Origin: Prevotella sp.
GTDB lineage: Bacteria > Bacteroidota > Bacteroidia > Bacteroidales > Bacteroidaceae
Assembly (NCBI GenBank): GCA_017443345.1
Contig: JAFSNR010000030.1
Location: 62,001 to 126,000, forward strand
Direction of reading: 5' to 3'
DNA length: 64,000 nt
Shown here: positions 9,273 through 17,908 of the stretch, piece by piece
How positions within the stretch are numbered: the stretch's first letter is position 1
How the letters are laid out: each line of letters begins with the position of its first letter
The notes under the pieces: generated by a model
What the model saw: only the letters and a program-made list of their open reading frames with translations
What the model was told of the DNA's origin: nothing
Database searches by the model: none
Position numbers and translations under genes: made by a program

Positions 9273-10334
9273 ATGAACAAACAAAAGATAGTAACTTTCG
9301 GAGAATTGCTACTCAGGTTCTCAAAGCCAGGGCAGCTCAGACTGACCCAAGGCGACATATTCACTAGTAAATATGGTGGAAGTGAGGCTAACGTAGCTGT
9401 ATCACTGGCCACACAAGGTGAGGACGTGACTTATATCACACGCTTGCCTGACACTCCTGTGGGGCATGCAGGGGCAATGAATTTGGCGCAACTAGGTGTC
9501 AACACGAATCAGGTTCTTTATGGTGGTCAACGTATCGGCACCTACTATTTCGAGCCACCCGCAGGCATGCGAGCTGCCAAGGTCATCTATGACCGTAGTG
9601 GCTCTGCCTATTACGACCTCAAGCCTGGTATGATCCCCTGGCGGGAGATACTGAAGGATTGTGCCTATTTCTGTGTATCAGGAATTACAGCAGCCATCTC
9701 ACAGCATGCGGCTGATGCCACCTTTGAGGCTCTGGACATTGCCGATGAGATGGGTGTTACCATTTGTTTCGATATCAACTACCGCAAGAACCTATGGAAA
9801 TACGAAGGGGCAGAACCTCGCAAGACGTTAAGCGAGATGCTCTCACGCTGCGACATGATGTTTGGTGATGCCATCGAGTTTGAGTGGCTCTCACAACACC
9901 CACAGCCTCCGTTTACGGCAACAGACTCCAACTTCCAAATGCAAATGAAAGAATACGGAGAGTGGTTTGACGAGCTCCATTCCAATTTCCCTCGTCTGAA
10001 AAACTGGATGATGGGTATGCGCAATATTGTCAGTTCTAATCACCACACACTGACAGGCCTGCTCTGGACAGAAGGAACACTGCTGCAAGCCCCGATTATT
10101 AATATACCTGACGTCGTTGATCCTGTAGGTGTAGGCGATGCCTTCATGGGTGGATGGCTACACGCCATCAGGCTTTTCCCTGACGACAAGCAGAAGCAGT
10201 TAAACTATTCCTTGGCTGCAGCATCACTGAAAAATACGATTCCCGGCGATTTCAATATCTCGACAGAGGAAGAAATCCTGGATGTGATGGAAGGGCGTTA
10301 CGACACCTCGACGCTCTATAAACATATCTCATAA
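9273..10334 (+). CDS. kdgK: PfkB-family sugar kinase, probably 2-dehydro-3-deoxygluconokinase
   Basis: Phosphorylates a sugar acid, probably 2-keto-3-deoxygluconate, at the end of uronate breakdown. 353 aa from ATG 9273 (MNKQKIVTFGELLLRF). An upstream in-frame start would run 90 bp into lpxH and is rejected. The PfkB fold is shown by KYGGSEANVAVSLA near the N-terminus and by the C-terminal DPVGVGDAFMGG, with the catalytic Asp. Substrate assignment rests on overall similarity to the KdgK subgroup; no uronate genes are adjacent. A 17-bp stem terminator follows directly. Confidence 0.8.
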   Translation: MNKQKIVTFGELLLRFSKPGQLRLTQGDIFTSKYGGSEANVAVSLATQGEDVTYITRLPDTPVGHAGAMNLAQLGVNTNQVLYGGQRIGTYYFEPPAGMRAAKVIYDRSGSAYYDLKPGMIPWREILKDCAYFCVSGITAAISQHAADATFEALDIADEMGVTICFDINYRKNLWKYEGAEPRKTLSEMLSRCDMMFGDAIEFEWLSQHPQPPFTATDSNFQMQMKEYGEWFDELHSNFPRLKNWMMGMRNIVSSNHHTLTGLLWTEGTLLQAPIINIPDVVDPVGVGDAFMGGWLHAIRLFPDDKQKQLNYSLAAASLKNTIPGDFNISTEEEILDVMEGRYDTSTLYKHIS

Positions 10335-10375
10335 AATGAAATGCCGGAAGTTTTTTATTTCCGGCATTTCATTTT
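10333..10375. terminator. Bidirectional terminator between kdgK and the CotH operon
   Basis: A perfect 17-bp inverted repeat (arms AAAATGAAATGCCGGAA and its complement) with a 9-nt loop joins two convergent genes. The A and T tracts at the stem ends give a U-run in both directions. It overlaps both stop codons. Confidence 0.9.
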
Positions 10376-12035
10376 ATATTCCATAAGCTTTTCGCATCCA
10401 TTCCATACGGTCGTTAAGCCACTCTTTCAACATCTGTACTTCATTCTGGTAACTACCCCAGATGTCGTACTGCTTATAAGTGTAATGGTAGAACGTACCC
10501 CAGCGTTTCTGATTTTCTTCAGCAGCATACTTCAAATAGTGCGCATCCTGATTAATATAGGCCAGGAAATCATCCTTATGATTATAGAAGTAGGTAAAAC
10601 GGTGACGTAATCTCGATAAGAAAGCGGGATCCTGCATTAGTCTCTGATACCACAAAGACCAATCAAGCATAAATCCTTCTGGCAACATGGCCGTCGACCC
10701 GTTCTCTTTCACATTGCCGAAAGCAATGTCAAAATCCCAAATGGGGCCCATTTTCAGTTTCCCACCTCTCTGGAGGTTCATATAGGTACTGAAGTGGAAC
10801 ATGGAATCCTCGTTTTTGGACATCTCATGAATCAAATACCAATCAACGAAAGAGTCAATATCCATATATTTTTGCCAACCTACTTGAGGATCAGTAAAGT
10901 CCGATGAGAACAAAGCATCATCGGCCATCTGTATAAAGTTGGCGATGTAATTATAGTTTTCGTCACCAAACGACACTCCTTCAGGTTCTTTGATCTCTAT
11001 TGAATAATTAATATGCGGAGCATAGAAATATACACAAGAAGAGTCTCCTGCAGCACGCTCATCAACCTCTATTATAAAGCCATCATCACCAACAGCCACT
11101 CTGTGATTCGAAACCTTGATCTTCTCACAGAGGTAATAGGTTCCATTATACTGACCATTAAGAATCAACTCAACGAAATGGCCGCTGGGTGTCCAATCCA
11201 GAACACTCCGCTTTCCCATAGTCAGAGCAAGATCATTACGGATCATGGACTTATCAGGATAATTGGCAATCAAGACCCAGGATTTATCCTTATGTTCACC
11301 TAACAAAGCGACCTTCTCGTTAAACTTCAAACGATATGGCTTCTTTGGCTGGCCCCATGTAGAGTTTCCACGGCCTTTGATTTGCAAATCGGCCTCAATC
11401 GTCTCTCCTGAACCACGCGTTATGAGGTCTTCCGTCAAACTCATGTGAGCATTCAGATACACAGTCTTGCTCTCTATTTCCTTTCCGCCCTCCGTATCAA
11501 TACGCATGATAGGCAAGCCGGTATAGTTATAGACATAAACCTGATACTCTATGGTCTTATCCCCACTCTTTACCTCAAGTTTGACAGGACTGGAGAAATC
11601 GTATTTTGAAGCGCCACTTGTCGCTTTAACTCCATTAATGGTTACTTCGCTTCCCAAGAAAGAGAATCGCGGAATCAGTTCCTTACTGCCAGAGTATTGT
11701 GGAAGCCAACATTCTATAGTCCCAGAACCGGATATCTCGCACATCAGGTCCTCTGTCAGCTGAGGATTCTCCGCTGCAGAGAAAGCCATAGCCACCAGCA
11801 CTGGCGGTACGGACTGGCTCTCTAAGGCTTTGGCAAGACTGTCAAGTGTAGTCTGCAGACGCAAAGCCTGCTGCTTCAACTTCTGATTGGCGGCCTCTAT
11901 CTCCTTATTGGCCTGAGTCTGTGACTGATTGGCGGCCTCTAGCTGATTGGCGCGATCGTAATATTCCGTCAGATCCTGCTTAGAACAAGAAAACAGACAG
12001 AAACCAGCAAAGATAATATATAAAAACTTCTTCAT
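10374..12035 (-). CDS. CotH-kinase-family lipoprotein
   Basis: 553 aa. The signal peptide has its lipobox at CLFSC (Cys17). A coiled-coil-like Gln/Asn/Glu-rich stretch (ANQSQTQANKEIEAANQKLK) spans about residues 30-75, then a beta-rich domain, then a CotH domain from about residue 175. CotH hallmarks present: IKGRGNSTWGQPKKPYRLKF, KSWVLIANYPDKSMIRN, and WDFDIAFGN for metal/ATP binding. CotH proteins are atypical secreted protein kinases in spores. Their targets in Bacteroidetes are unknown. It lies 3 bp downstream of a paralog and shares its promoter. Confidence 0.8.
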   Translation of the reverse strand: MKKFLYIIFAGFCLFSCSKQDLTEYYDRANQLEAANQSQTQANKEIEAANQKLKQQALRLQTTLDSLAKALESQSVPPVLVAMAFSAAENPQLTEDLMCEISGSGTIECWLPQYSGSKELIPRFSFLGSEVTINGVKATSGASKYDFSSPVKLEVKSGDKTIEYQVYVYNYTGLPIMRIDTEGGKEIESKTVYLNAHMSLTEDLITRGSGETIEADLQIKGRGNSTWGQPKKPYRLKFNEKVALLGEHKDKSWVLIANYPDKSMIRNDLALTMGKRSVLDWTPSGHFVELILNGQYNGTYYLCEKIKVSNHRVAVGDDGFIIEVDERAAGDSSCVYFYAPHINYSIEIKEPEGVSFGDENYNYIANFIQMADDALFSSDFTDPQVGWQKYMDIDSFVDWYLIHEMSKNEDSMFHFSTYMNLQRGGKLKMGPIWDFDIAFGNVKENGSTAMLPEGFMLDWSLWYQRLMQDPAFLSRLRHRFTYFYNHKDDFLAYINQDAHYLKYAAEENQKRWGTFYHYTYKQYDIWGSYQNEVQMLKEWLNDRMEWMRKAYGI

Positions 12036-12038
12036 AGC

Positions 12039-13697
12039 TTACATCTTACTAAATTCCTGATTCAACCAGTCCATACGGCCCTCCAACCAAGCCTTCATCT
12101 TGTCCACTTCCTTTTGGAAATACTGCATACCGTTCTCAGCAGGACCATAACTGTCGTAAATTCCCCACTTGTTATTATTCTCCTGGGCAGAATACTTCAA
12201 ATACTTGGCATTCTCATTGATCTCATTCAGAATATCGTTCTTGTGAGAATAGAAATAGGTGAAACGCTCCTTAACCTTTGCGACAAAGGCAGGATCCTGG
12301 AACAAGCGATCAAACCACTTGGCATTCTTGACCACAAAGCCACTGGTACTACTATCGTCGCCATTTCCAAAGCCTTTGCGGAAATCCCAAAGAGGTCCCA
12401 TCTTCAGTTTCTCGCCGTTCTTCTTATACATATAGCAGTTGTGCTGGAATACTGCATCATAGTTCTTGGCAATCTCATTAATGAGATACCAATCGACAAA
12501 GGAATCAATATCCATATACTTCTGCCAACCCATCGCCTCAGTTGTAAAAGCGACAGAGAACAATGCCTCCTCAGCTGCATTCATGAACTGACGGATATAA
12601 ACATATTGCGAATCACCAGTCATCAATGACGGTGCCATGATACTGACAGGTTGTTCCAATGTATTGTAACCCATATAGATACCTGTCGTGGTTTCATCAA
12701 TCTTCAACAAATAGCCATCAAAACCGATATTAATTCTTGAAGTGGAAACTTCGAGGCGTTCACCCAACCGATAGCAACCATAATAGCGTCCATTCAGCAT
12801 CAGATCAACAAAATGAAACTTTGGTGTGAAATTCAAATTACTAATGGATCCCATAAAAAGACCTGTCTGCGTGCGAATCAATGTATTGTCATCCCTATTA
12901 GCAGATAATTCCCAATCCGTATCGGCAGCCTCATCCAACAAGGACACTCTATCATTAAAATTCAGCACGTAATCATTCTTTGCCATCTGACCTGATGTAT
13001 GCACCTTCGAAATATAATACTCAAGAGGTGGGAGACCCTTAATCCTGATATCGGCCTCAACCACATCACCAGCTGCCCGTGTCCTCACGCCTTCAACCAG
13101 CTTGAGGTCAGCATTATAATACCAATTATTCTTGATAATATCTACACGACCCGCCGTCTCTATCCATAAAAGGGGGAGTCCTGTGTATGAATGTACATAA
13201 ACTGTATAGCTGACTGACTTCTGATTACCATTAATGGTCAATGTAACAGGTTTGCTGAAATCAATCGCTGTCTTGCCACTCTCGACAGCCTTACCATCCA
13301 TAGTCAGACTCTGTCCAGAAAACTGAAAGCGAGGAATCAAGGTCTTACTGCTCATAATATTCAGAACCCGGATCTCCACACTATTGTCATCAAGAATCTC
13401 TGCTCTCACATCCTCGACTACTTGCAGAGGATTATCAGAAGACAAGAATTCAAACGACAGAAGTTTCGTGGCATCCAACTGATCGGTTAATTGGTTGATC
13501 TGATCTTTTGCGCTATCTATATCACTTTGCAACTGATCACCTTCTTTAGCCAATTGGTCTTCCTGATTCTTCAAATCCTTCCCCTGACTTTCCAGTTGGG
13601 CAATGCGAGCTTCTATTTCTTCCAGTTCATTATTATTATTACTACAGGAAAGCAGAAGAGATACTATCATCAACGAGAATATTATCCTTTTTACCAT
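12039..13697 (-). CDS. CotH-like lipoprotein, probably a degenerate kinase paralog
   Basis: 552 aa, same layout as the downstream paralog: lipobox LLLSC (Cys18), a strong coiled coil (IEARIAQLESQGKDLKNQ onward, about residues 28-78), a beta domain, then a CotH-like domain. Conserved with the paralog: QKYMDIDSFVDWYLI and KLKMGPLWDF. The CotH-defining GRGNSTW is replaced by GLPPLEYYIS, and WDFDIAFG reads WDFRKGFG, so the Asp of that motif is Arg. Catalytic activity is therefore doubtful; it may be a binding partner. First gene of the pair, with a TAATTTTG promoter at 13751-13758. Confidence 0.75.
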   Translation of the reverse strand: MVKRIIFSLMIVSLLLSCSNNNNELEEIEARIAQLESQGKDLKNQEDQLAKEGDQLQSDIDSAKDQINQLTDQLDATKLLSFEFLSSDNPLQVVEDVRAEILDDNSVEIRVLNIMSSKTLIPRFQFSGQSLTMDGKAVESGKTAIDFSKPVTLTINGNQKSVSYTVYVHSYTGLPLLWIETAGRVDIIKNNWYYNADLKLVEGVRTRAAGDVVEADIRIKGLPPLEYYISKVHTSGQMAKNDYVLNFNDRVSLLDEAADTDWELSANRDDNTLIRTQTGLFMGSISNLNFTPKFHFVDLMLNGRYYGCYRLGERLEVSTSRINIGFDGYLLKIDETTTGIYMGYNTLEQPVSIMAPSLMTGDSQYVYIRQFMNAAEEALFSVAFTTEAMGWQKYMDIDSFVDWYLINEIAKNYDAVFQHNCYMYKKNGEKLKMGPLWDFRKGFGNGDDSSTSGFVVKNAKWFDRLFQDPAFVAKVKERFTYFYSHKNDILNEINENAKYLKYSAQENNNKWGIYDSYGPAENGMQYFQKEVDKMKAWLEGRMDWLNQEFSKM

Positions 13698-13750
13698 AAC
13701 TTAAATACCTATCCTAAAGACTTTATGTGTTGAGTTTACGATTTCCGGTG

Positions 13751-13758
13751 CAAAATTA
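13751..13758 (-). promoter_or_regulatory. -7 promoter box of the CotH pair
   Basis: TAATTTTG on the minus strand, 54 bp before the start of the upstream CotH gene, followed by GC as in other promoters of the window. Confidence 0.6.
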
Positions 13759-13850
13759 ATGCTTTTTTTTGTAATAAATACACTTTATATAAGATTTTTG
13801 CATAAACTTCTGATATTTAGTCATTCCAATTACTCATTATCGATAAAAAA

Positions 13851-13872
13851 GCCGAAAGCATATGCTTCCGGC
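13851..13872 (-). terminator. ackA terminator
   Basis: GCCGAAAGCATATGCTTCCGGC hairpin with one mismatch pair and a six-U run on the minus strand, about 33 bp after the ackA stop. Confidence 0.85.
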
Positions 13873-13904
13873 TTCGATGATATCTGAAAATAATCTGTCT
13901 ACTG

Positions 13905-15095
13905 CTACAACAGATTCATCGTGTCAGTAGCAATCATCAGCTCCTCGTCGGTAGGAATGACAACCACCTTCACCTTCGAGTCATCAGCAGAGATGATAGC
14001 CTCTTCGCCACGAATGTTGTTCTTCGACTCGTCGAACTTGATGCCCAGGAACTCCATGTTCTTGCAAACCTCTGAACGCATGCTGATCTGGTTCTCGCCG
14101 ACACCTGCGGTGAAGACGACTACATCAAGACCACCCATAGCGGCAGCATAGGCACCGATGTACTTCTTGATGCGATAGAAATACATGTCCTGAGCCAGTT
14201 TGGCACGCTCGTCACCACTCTTGGCAGCATTCTCTACATCACGCATATCTGAAGAACCGCCAGTGAGACCAGCCACACCGCTCTTCTTGTTGAGCAGGTT
14301 GCTCATACCATCAGCGTCGAGACCCAGCTTCTTCTCGATGAAGGTCACAGCACCACCATCGATATCGCCAGCACGGGTACCCATCACGAGGCCCTCCAGC
14401 GGAGTGAGACCCATCGAGGTGTCGATACACTTGCCGTCAACGACAGCAGCGATAGAACCGCCATTACCAACGTGGCAAGTTACCATCTTGGTGCCCTCAG
14501 CGGGAATGCCCAAGAACTCGCAGGCACGAGCAGAGACATAGCGGTGAGAGGTTCCGTGGAAACCATAACGACGAATGCCGTACTTCTCGTAGAGCTCGTA
14601 AGGAATGGCATACATATAAGCCTTAGGAGGCATGGTCTGGTGGAAAGCAGTATCGAAGACACCCACCTGAGGCAGTCCAGGCATCAGTTCCTTCACAGCA
14701 TTCACACCCTTCAGGTTAGCGGGGTTATGCAACGGAGCCAGGTCAGAGCACTCCTCGAAAGCCTTCAGCACCTCGTCAGTAAGCAGCACCGACTTATTGA
14801 ACTTCTCGCCACCATGCACCATACGATGACCTACAGCATCAATCTCATCAAGACTCTTGATGACACCAATCTCAGGGTCTGTCAGCAAAGAAAAGATAAA
14901 CTTCACGCCCTCTGTATGCTCAGGGATGTCGTGCATAATCTGCTTCTTCTCACCATTGGCCAGCTTTACCTTAACGAAAGCGCCATCCAAGCCTACACGC
15001 TCAGCACCACCACTGGTCATCACACTCTTGTCGTCCATATTGTACAGCGCGTACTTGATGGAAGACGAACCACAGTTTAATACAAGGATCTTCAT
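13905..15095 (-). CDS. ackA: Acetate kinase
   Basis: Converts acetyl phosphate and ADP to acetate and ATP, the energy-yielding end of acetate fermentation. 396 aa, full length. Motifs: LNCGSSSIKYALY at the N-terminus, GHRMVHGG, FDTAFHQTMPP, HGTSHRYVS, and HVGNGGSIAAV (phosphate-binding loop). It follows pta by 30 bp in the same direction, the classic pta-ackA order. The spacer has a TTTAAACTCTAAACCATTAAC-like tract resembling other spacers in this window. Confidence 0.97.
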   Translation of the reverse strand: MKILVLNCGSSSIKYALYNMDDKSVMTSGGAERVGLDGAFVKVKLANGEKKQIMHDIPEHTEGVKFIFSLLTDPEIGVIKSLDEIDAVGHRMVHGGEKFNKSVLLTDEVLKAFEECSDLAPLHNPANLKGVNAVKELMPGLPQVGVFDTAFHQTMPPKAYMYAIPYELYEKYGIRRYGFHGTSHRYVSARACEFLGIPAEGTKMVTCHVGNGGSIAAVVDGKCIDTSMGLTPLEGLVMGTRAGDIDGGAVTFIEKKLGLDADGMSNLLNKKSGVAGLTGGSSDMRDVENAAKSGDERAKLAQDMYFYRIKKYIGAYAAAMGGLDVVVFTAGVGENQISMRSEVCKNMEFLGIKFDESKNNIRGEEAIISADDSKVKVVVIPTDEELMIATDTMNLL

Positions 15096-15125
15096 ATCTT
15101 TAAACTCTAAACCATTAACTATAGA

Positions 15126-16136
15126 CTATTTCTTGGCGTCCATTGCCTGGCAAGAGGTAATGGCGATCATGTAATAAATGTCGTCAATAGAGCATCCACG
15201 AGAAAGATCGTTTACAGGACGAGCGATACCCTGCAGGATTGGACCAATAGCGATTGCATCACCTAGGCGCTGTACCATCTTATAACCAATATTACCTACT
15301 TCGAGATTGGGGAATACCAGAACGTTTGCCTTTCCTGCAATCTCTGAGCCAGGAGCCTTCTTAGCACCAACACTTGGAACCAGAGCAGCATCAGCCTGCA
15401 ACTCACCGTCAATTTTCAGAGTAGGATCAAGTTCCTTAGCCAGACGGGTGGCCTCGATTACCTTGTCGCAAACCTCATGCTTTGCAGAACCTTTCGTCGA
15501 GAAACTCAACATAGCAACACGTGGCTCTGCGAAACCTGCCACCGACTTTGCAGTCTGAGCTGTGCAGACAGCAATCTGAGAGAGCTGTGCAGCATCTGGC
15601 ATAGGTGTTACGGCTACATCGCCAACAACCAGAACGCCATCCTCACCATACTGCTTCTCCTTAGAGATGAGCAGCAGACCGCCACTAACACAAGTGATGC
15701 CTGGAGAGCACTTGATAATCTGCAGAGCTGGACGCAAGGTATCGCCAGTTGTTGAGAGTGCACCAGAGATCTGGCCATCAGCACCTTCGGTCTTGATAAT
15801 CATACAACCCAGATACAGAGGATTCTTCACCAGCTTGCGAGCCTCCTCGATGGTCATACCCTTCGACTTGCGGATCTCAGCCAACTTCTCGGCCAGTTCT
15901 TCGCTCTTCTCATAGTTCTCAGGATCAATGAGAGTTGCCTTACCAATGTTGGTCAGACCCTTCTCCTTAGCGAGAGCCTCAACCTTGGCGGGATTACCAA
16001 TCAGGATAATGTCTGCGAGGTTATCAGCCAATGCTTTATCGGCTGCACACAGTGTACGCTCCTCCTCAGCTTCCGGGAGCACGATGCGCTGCTTGTTACT
16101 CTTAGCGCGCGCTACAATTTGACTTAATAAATCCAT
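15126..16136 (-). CDS. pta: Phosphate acetyltransferase
   Basis: Makes acetyl phosphate from acetyl-CoA. 336 aa, the short form with only the PTA_PTB catalytic domain and no N-terminal DRTGG/BioD-like region. Motifs: RIVLPEAEEERTL, SGALSTTGDTLRPALQ, DGELQADAALVPSVG, and FPNLEVGNIGYKMVQRL near the end. First gene of the pta-ackA operon, with a TAATTTTG promoter 44 bp upstream. Confidence 0.96.
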   Translation of the reverse strand: MDLLSQIVARAKSNKQRIVLPEAEEERTLCAADKALADNLADIILIGNPAKVEALAKEKGLTNIGKATLIDPENYEKSEELAEKLAEIRKSKGMTIEEARKLVKNPLYLGCMIIKTEGADGQISGALSTTGDTLRPALQIIKCSPGITCVSGGLLLISKEKQYGEDGVLVVGDVAVTPMPDAAQLSQIAVCTAQTAKSVAGFAEPRVAMLSFSTKGSAKHEVCDKVIEATRLAKELDPTLKIDGELQADAALVPSVGAKKAPGSEIAGKANVLVFPNLEVGNIGYKMVQRLGDAIAIGPILQGIARPVNDLSRGCSIDDIYYMIAITSCQAMDAKK

Positions 16137-16179
16137 AGTTTGTTTTATTTAAAATGTTAGAATTGTCAAAGTGAGATTG

Positions 16180-16187
16180 CAAAATTA
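16180..16187 (-). promoter_or_regulatory. -7 promoter box of pta-ackA
   Basis: TAATTTTG followed by CAATC on the minus strand, 44 bp before the pta start codon. Confidence 0.65.
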
Positions 16188-16250
16188 CAAAAAAATATCC
16201 GAAATCCATGCAGGAATCGGATTATTTTTCAGAATTTTAAGTGAAAACCT

Positions 16251-17042
16251 TTACGTTTGCTCCATCAATTCATCCGTCAGGAAGATTTCCAGGTCCTCTG
16301 CAGTCATATGGAGCTTGAATTTTCCCTTTACGGCAACCGATATACCACCAGTCTCCTCAGAGACCACTATTGCAATTGCGTCAGTCTCCTGAGAGATACC
16401 CATAGCAGCCCGATGACGCAAGCCCAACTCCTTTGGGATACTCAGGTCGTGACTGACAGGAAGAATACATCCTGCAGCCCTTATACGCTTACCTTTAACG
16501 ATCATAGCTCCATCATGCAAAGGGGCGTTCTTAAAGAAAATATTCTCAATGAGTTGCTGGTTGATATTGGCATCAATATTATCACCCGTTGCCACTATAT
16601 CGTCCAAGGACATCTCGCGTTCAACAATAATCAAAGCACCAACCTTACCCTTACTCATATTGATTGCAGCCATGACAATAGGAATCACCGTTACCATCGT
16701 ATCGCGACGCCCAGCCTCCTTGTCAACCTCCTTCTTAAAGAAGAACCTCTTGATAGCTTTAACACGCTGATGAGCACCCAGATTATAAAGGAACTTACGG
16801 ATTTCATCCTGAAACAGTACAATCAGGACGATCACACCAACACTGACCAGTTTGTCGAGAATAGAACCAAGCAGACGCATCTGCATGATGCGCGACACAA
16901 ACAACCATGTAATGATGAACACCAGAATACCTATAAACACATTCAGCGAACGCGATTCACGCATCAGCCTATAGATATAATAGAGCATCGTAGCTACCAA
17001 GATGATGTCTATCAGGTCTTTGATTCCAAATTCGAAGAACAT
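16251..17042 (-). CDS. cdaA: Diadenylate cyclase (c-di-AMP synthase)
   Basis: Joins two ATP into cyclic di-AMP. Three hydrophobic segments lie in the first ~90 residues, then a DisA_N catalytic domain with DGAMIV and RHRAAMGIS, the family signatures. The start chosen is ATG 17042 (MFFEFGIKDLIDII), which matches the usual CdaA N-terminus; an ATG at 17066 would add 8 residues and deepen the overlap. The gene overlaps the folP 3' end by ~30 bp, so the two are translationally coupled. Pairing of folP with cdaA is, as I recall, common in Bacteroidetes. Confidence 0.93.
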   Translation of the reverse strand: MFFEFGIKDLIDIILVATMLYYIYRLMRESRSLNVFIGILVFIITWLFVSRIMQMRLLGSILDKLVSVGVIVLIVLFQDEIRKFLYNLGAHQRVKAIKRFFFKKEVDKEAGRRDTMVTVIPIVMAAINMSKGKVGALIIVEREMSLDDIVATGDNIDANINQQLIENIFFKNAPLHDGAMIVKGKRIRAAGCILPVSHDLSIPKELGLRHRAAMGISQETDAIAIVVSEETGGISVAVKGKFKLHMTAEDLEIFLTDELMEQT

Positions 17043-17812
17043 ATGCTTTGATATAATTTGATACACTCTATAGCTTCCCTGACATCATGGACACGCAAGA
17101 TGGAGGCACCTTTCATCAGAGCAGCCATATTCAAGGCAGTCGTTCCGTTCAGCGACTCTTTTGGCGTACAACCGAGCACCTTGAATATCATGGACTTACG
17201 GGATACACCAACCAACACGGGAAGTTCCATGACACTCAGCTTCTCCATATCATTCATGACCTGATAATTCTGTTCCACCGTCTTTCCGAAACCAAAACCA
17301 GGATCGAGAACAATGTCCTTGACACCCAAATCGCGAAGTTGTTGGACACTCTCTGCAAATGTGAGCAACATCTCACGGATAGAGGGTTGCTGTGATGTTA
17401 ATATATAAGGTACGCGCAGGCGTGATACCATCCTGAACATGTCCGCATCGCCACCACTGACATCATTGATGATGCCAACACCAAACTCTTCGACAACCAT
17501 ACGAGCCACATCTGGGCGGAACGTATCAACTGATACCACAGAATACGGCAGCTCACGACGAACGACATCAAGACCGAAACGAAGACGTTCCATCTCTTCA
17601 GCTTGAGAGACCTCTGAGGCGCCAGGACGGGTGGAATAGGCTCCTACGTCAATCATTGTGGCACCTTCAGAGATTATCTGATTGGCACGTTCGGCTATCT
17701 CTCGCTCCGTCTGCATCCTACTTCCTTCATAGAAAGAATCGGGCGTGACGTTCAGGATACCCATTACCTGAGGTTGGGAGAGATCCATCAATCGACCATT
17801 AACATTAATCAT
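17012..17812 (-). CDS. folP: Dihydropteroate synthase
   Basis: Condenses p-aminobenzoate with 6-hydroxymethyl-dihydropterin pyrophosphate in folate synthesis; target of sulfonamides. Motifs: MGILNVTPDSF, MIDVGAYSTRPG, INDVSGG, LDPGFGFGK, VGVSRKSM. The start chosen is ATG 17812 (MINVNGRLMDL). A GTG at 17830 lies inside the TATCTTTG promoter and cannot be used if that promoter is real; ATG 17821 would leave a leader of only a few bases. Upstream partner of cdaA. Confidence 0.93.
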   Translation of the reverse strand: MINVNGRLMDLSQPQVMGILNVTPDSFYEGSRMQTEREIAERANQIISEGATMIDVGAYSTRPGASEVSQAEEMERLRFGLDVVRRELPYSVVSVDTFRPDVARMVVEEFGVGIINDVSGGDADMFRMVSRLRVPYILTSQQPSIREMLLTFAESVQQLRDLGVKDIVLDPGFGFGKTVEQNYQVMNDMEKLSVMELPVLVGVSRKSMIFKVLGCTPKESLNGTTALNMAALMKGASILRVHDVREAIECIKLYQSICSSNLESKT

Positions 17813-17829
17813 ATAATCCATTTCGCCCA

Positions 17830-17837
17830 CAAAGATA
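17830..17837 (-). promoter_or_regulatory. -7 box of folP-cdaA, divergent to murF
   Basis: TATCTTTG on the minus strand. With the murF box at 17881 it forms a back-to-back promoter region with a 43-bp gap. It sets the folP start at 17812 or 17821. Confidence 0.75.
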
Positions 17838-17880
17838 CAACAAATTTACGATTAACTATTTACGATTTACGTTTTTTTTG

Positions 17881-17888
17881 TATCTTTG
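17881..17888 (+). promoter_or_regulatory. -7 box of murF
   Basis: TATCTTTG followed by CAGC, 20 bp before the murF ATG at 17909, preceded by an AT-rich TTTACGATTTACG tract. Confidence 0.8.
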
Positions 17889-17908
17889 CAGCAAAAATTA
17901 CGAAGTTT

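Noticed and set aside
17774-17908. Earlier start of murF
   Set aside because: It would begin inside folP and upstream of the TATCTTTG promoter; the ATG at 17909 gives the normal MurF N-terminus.
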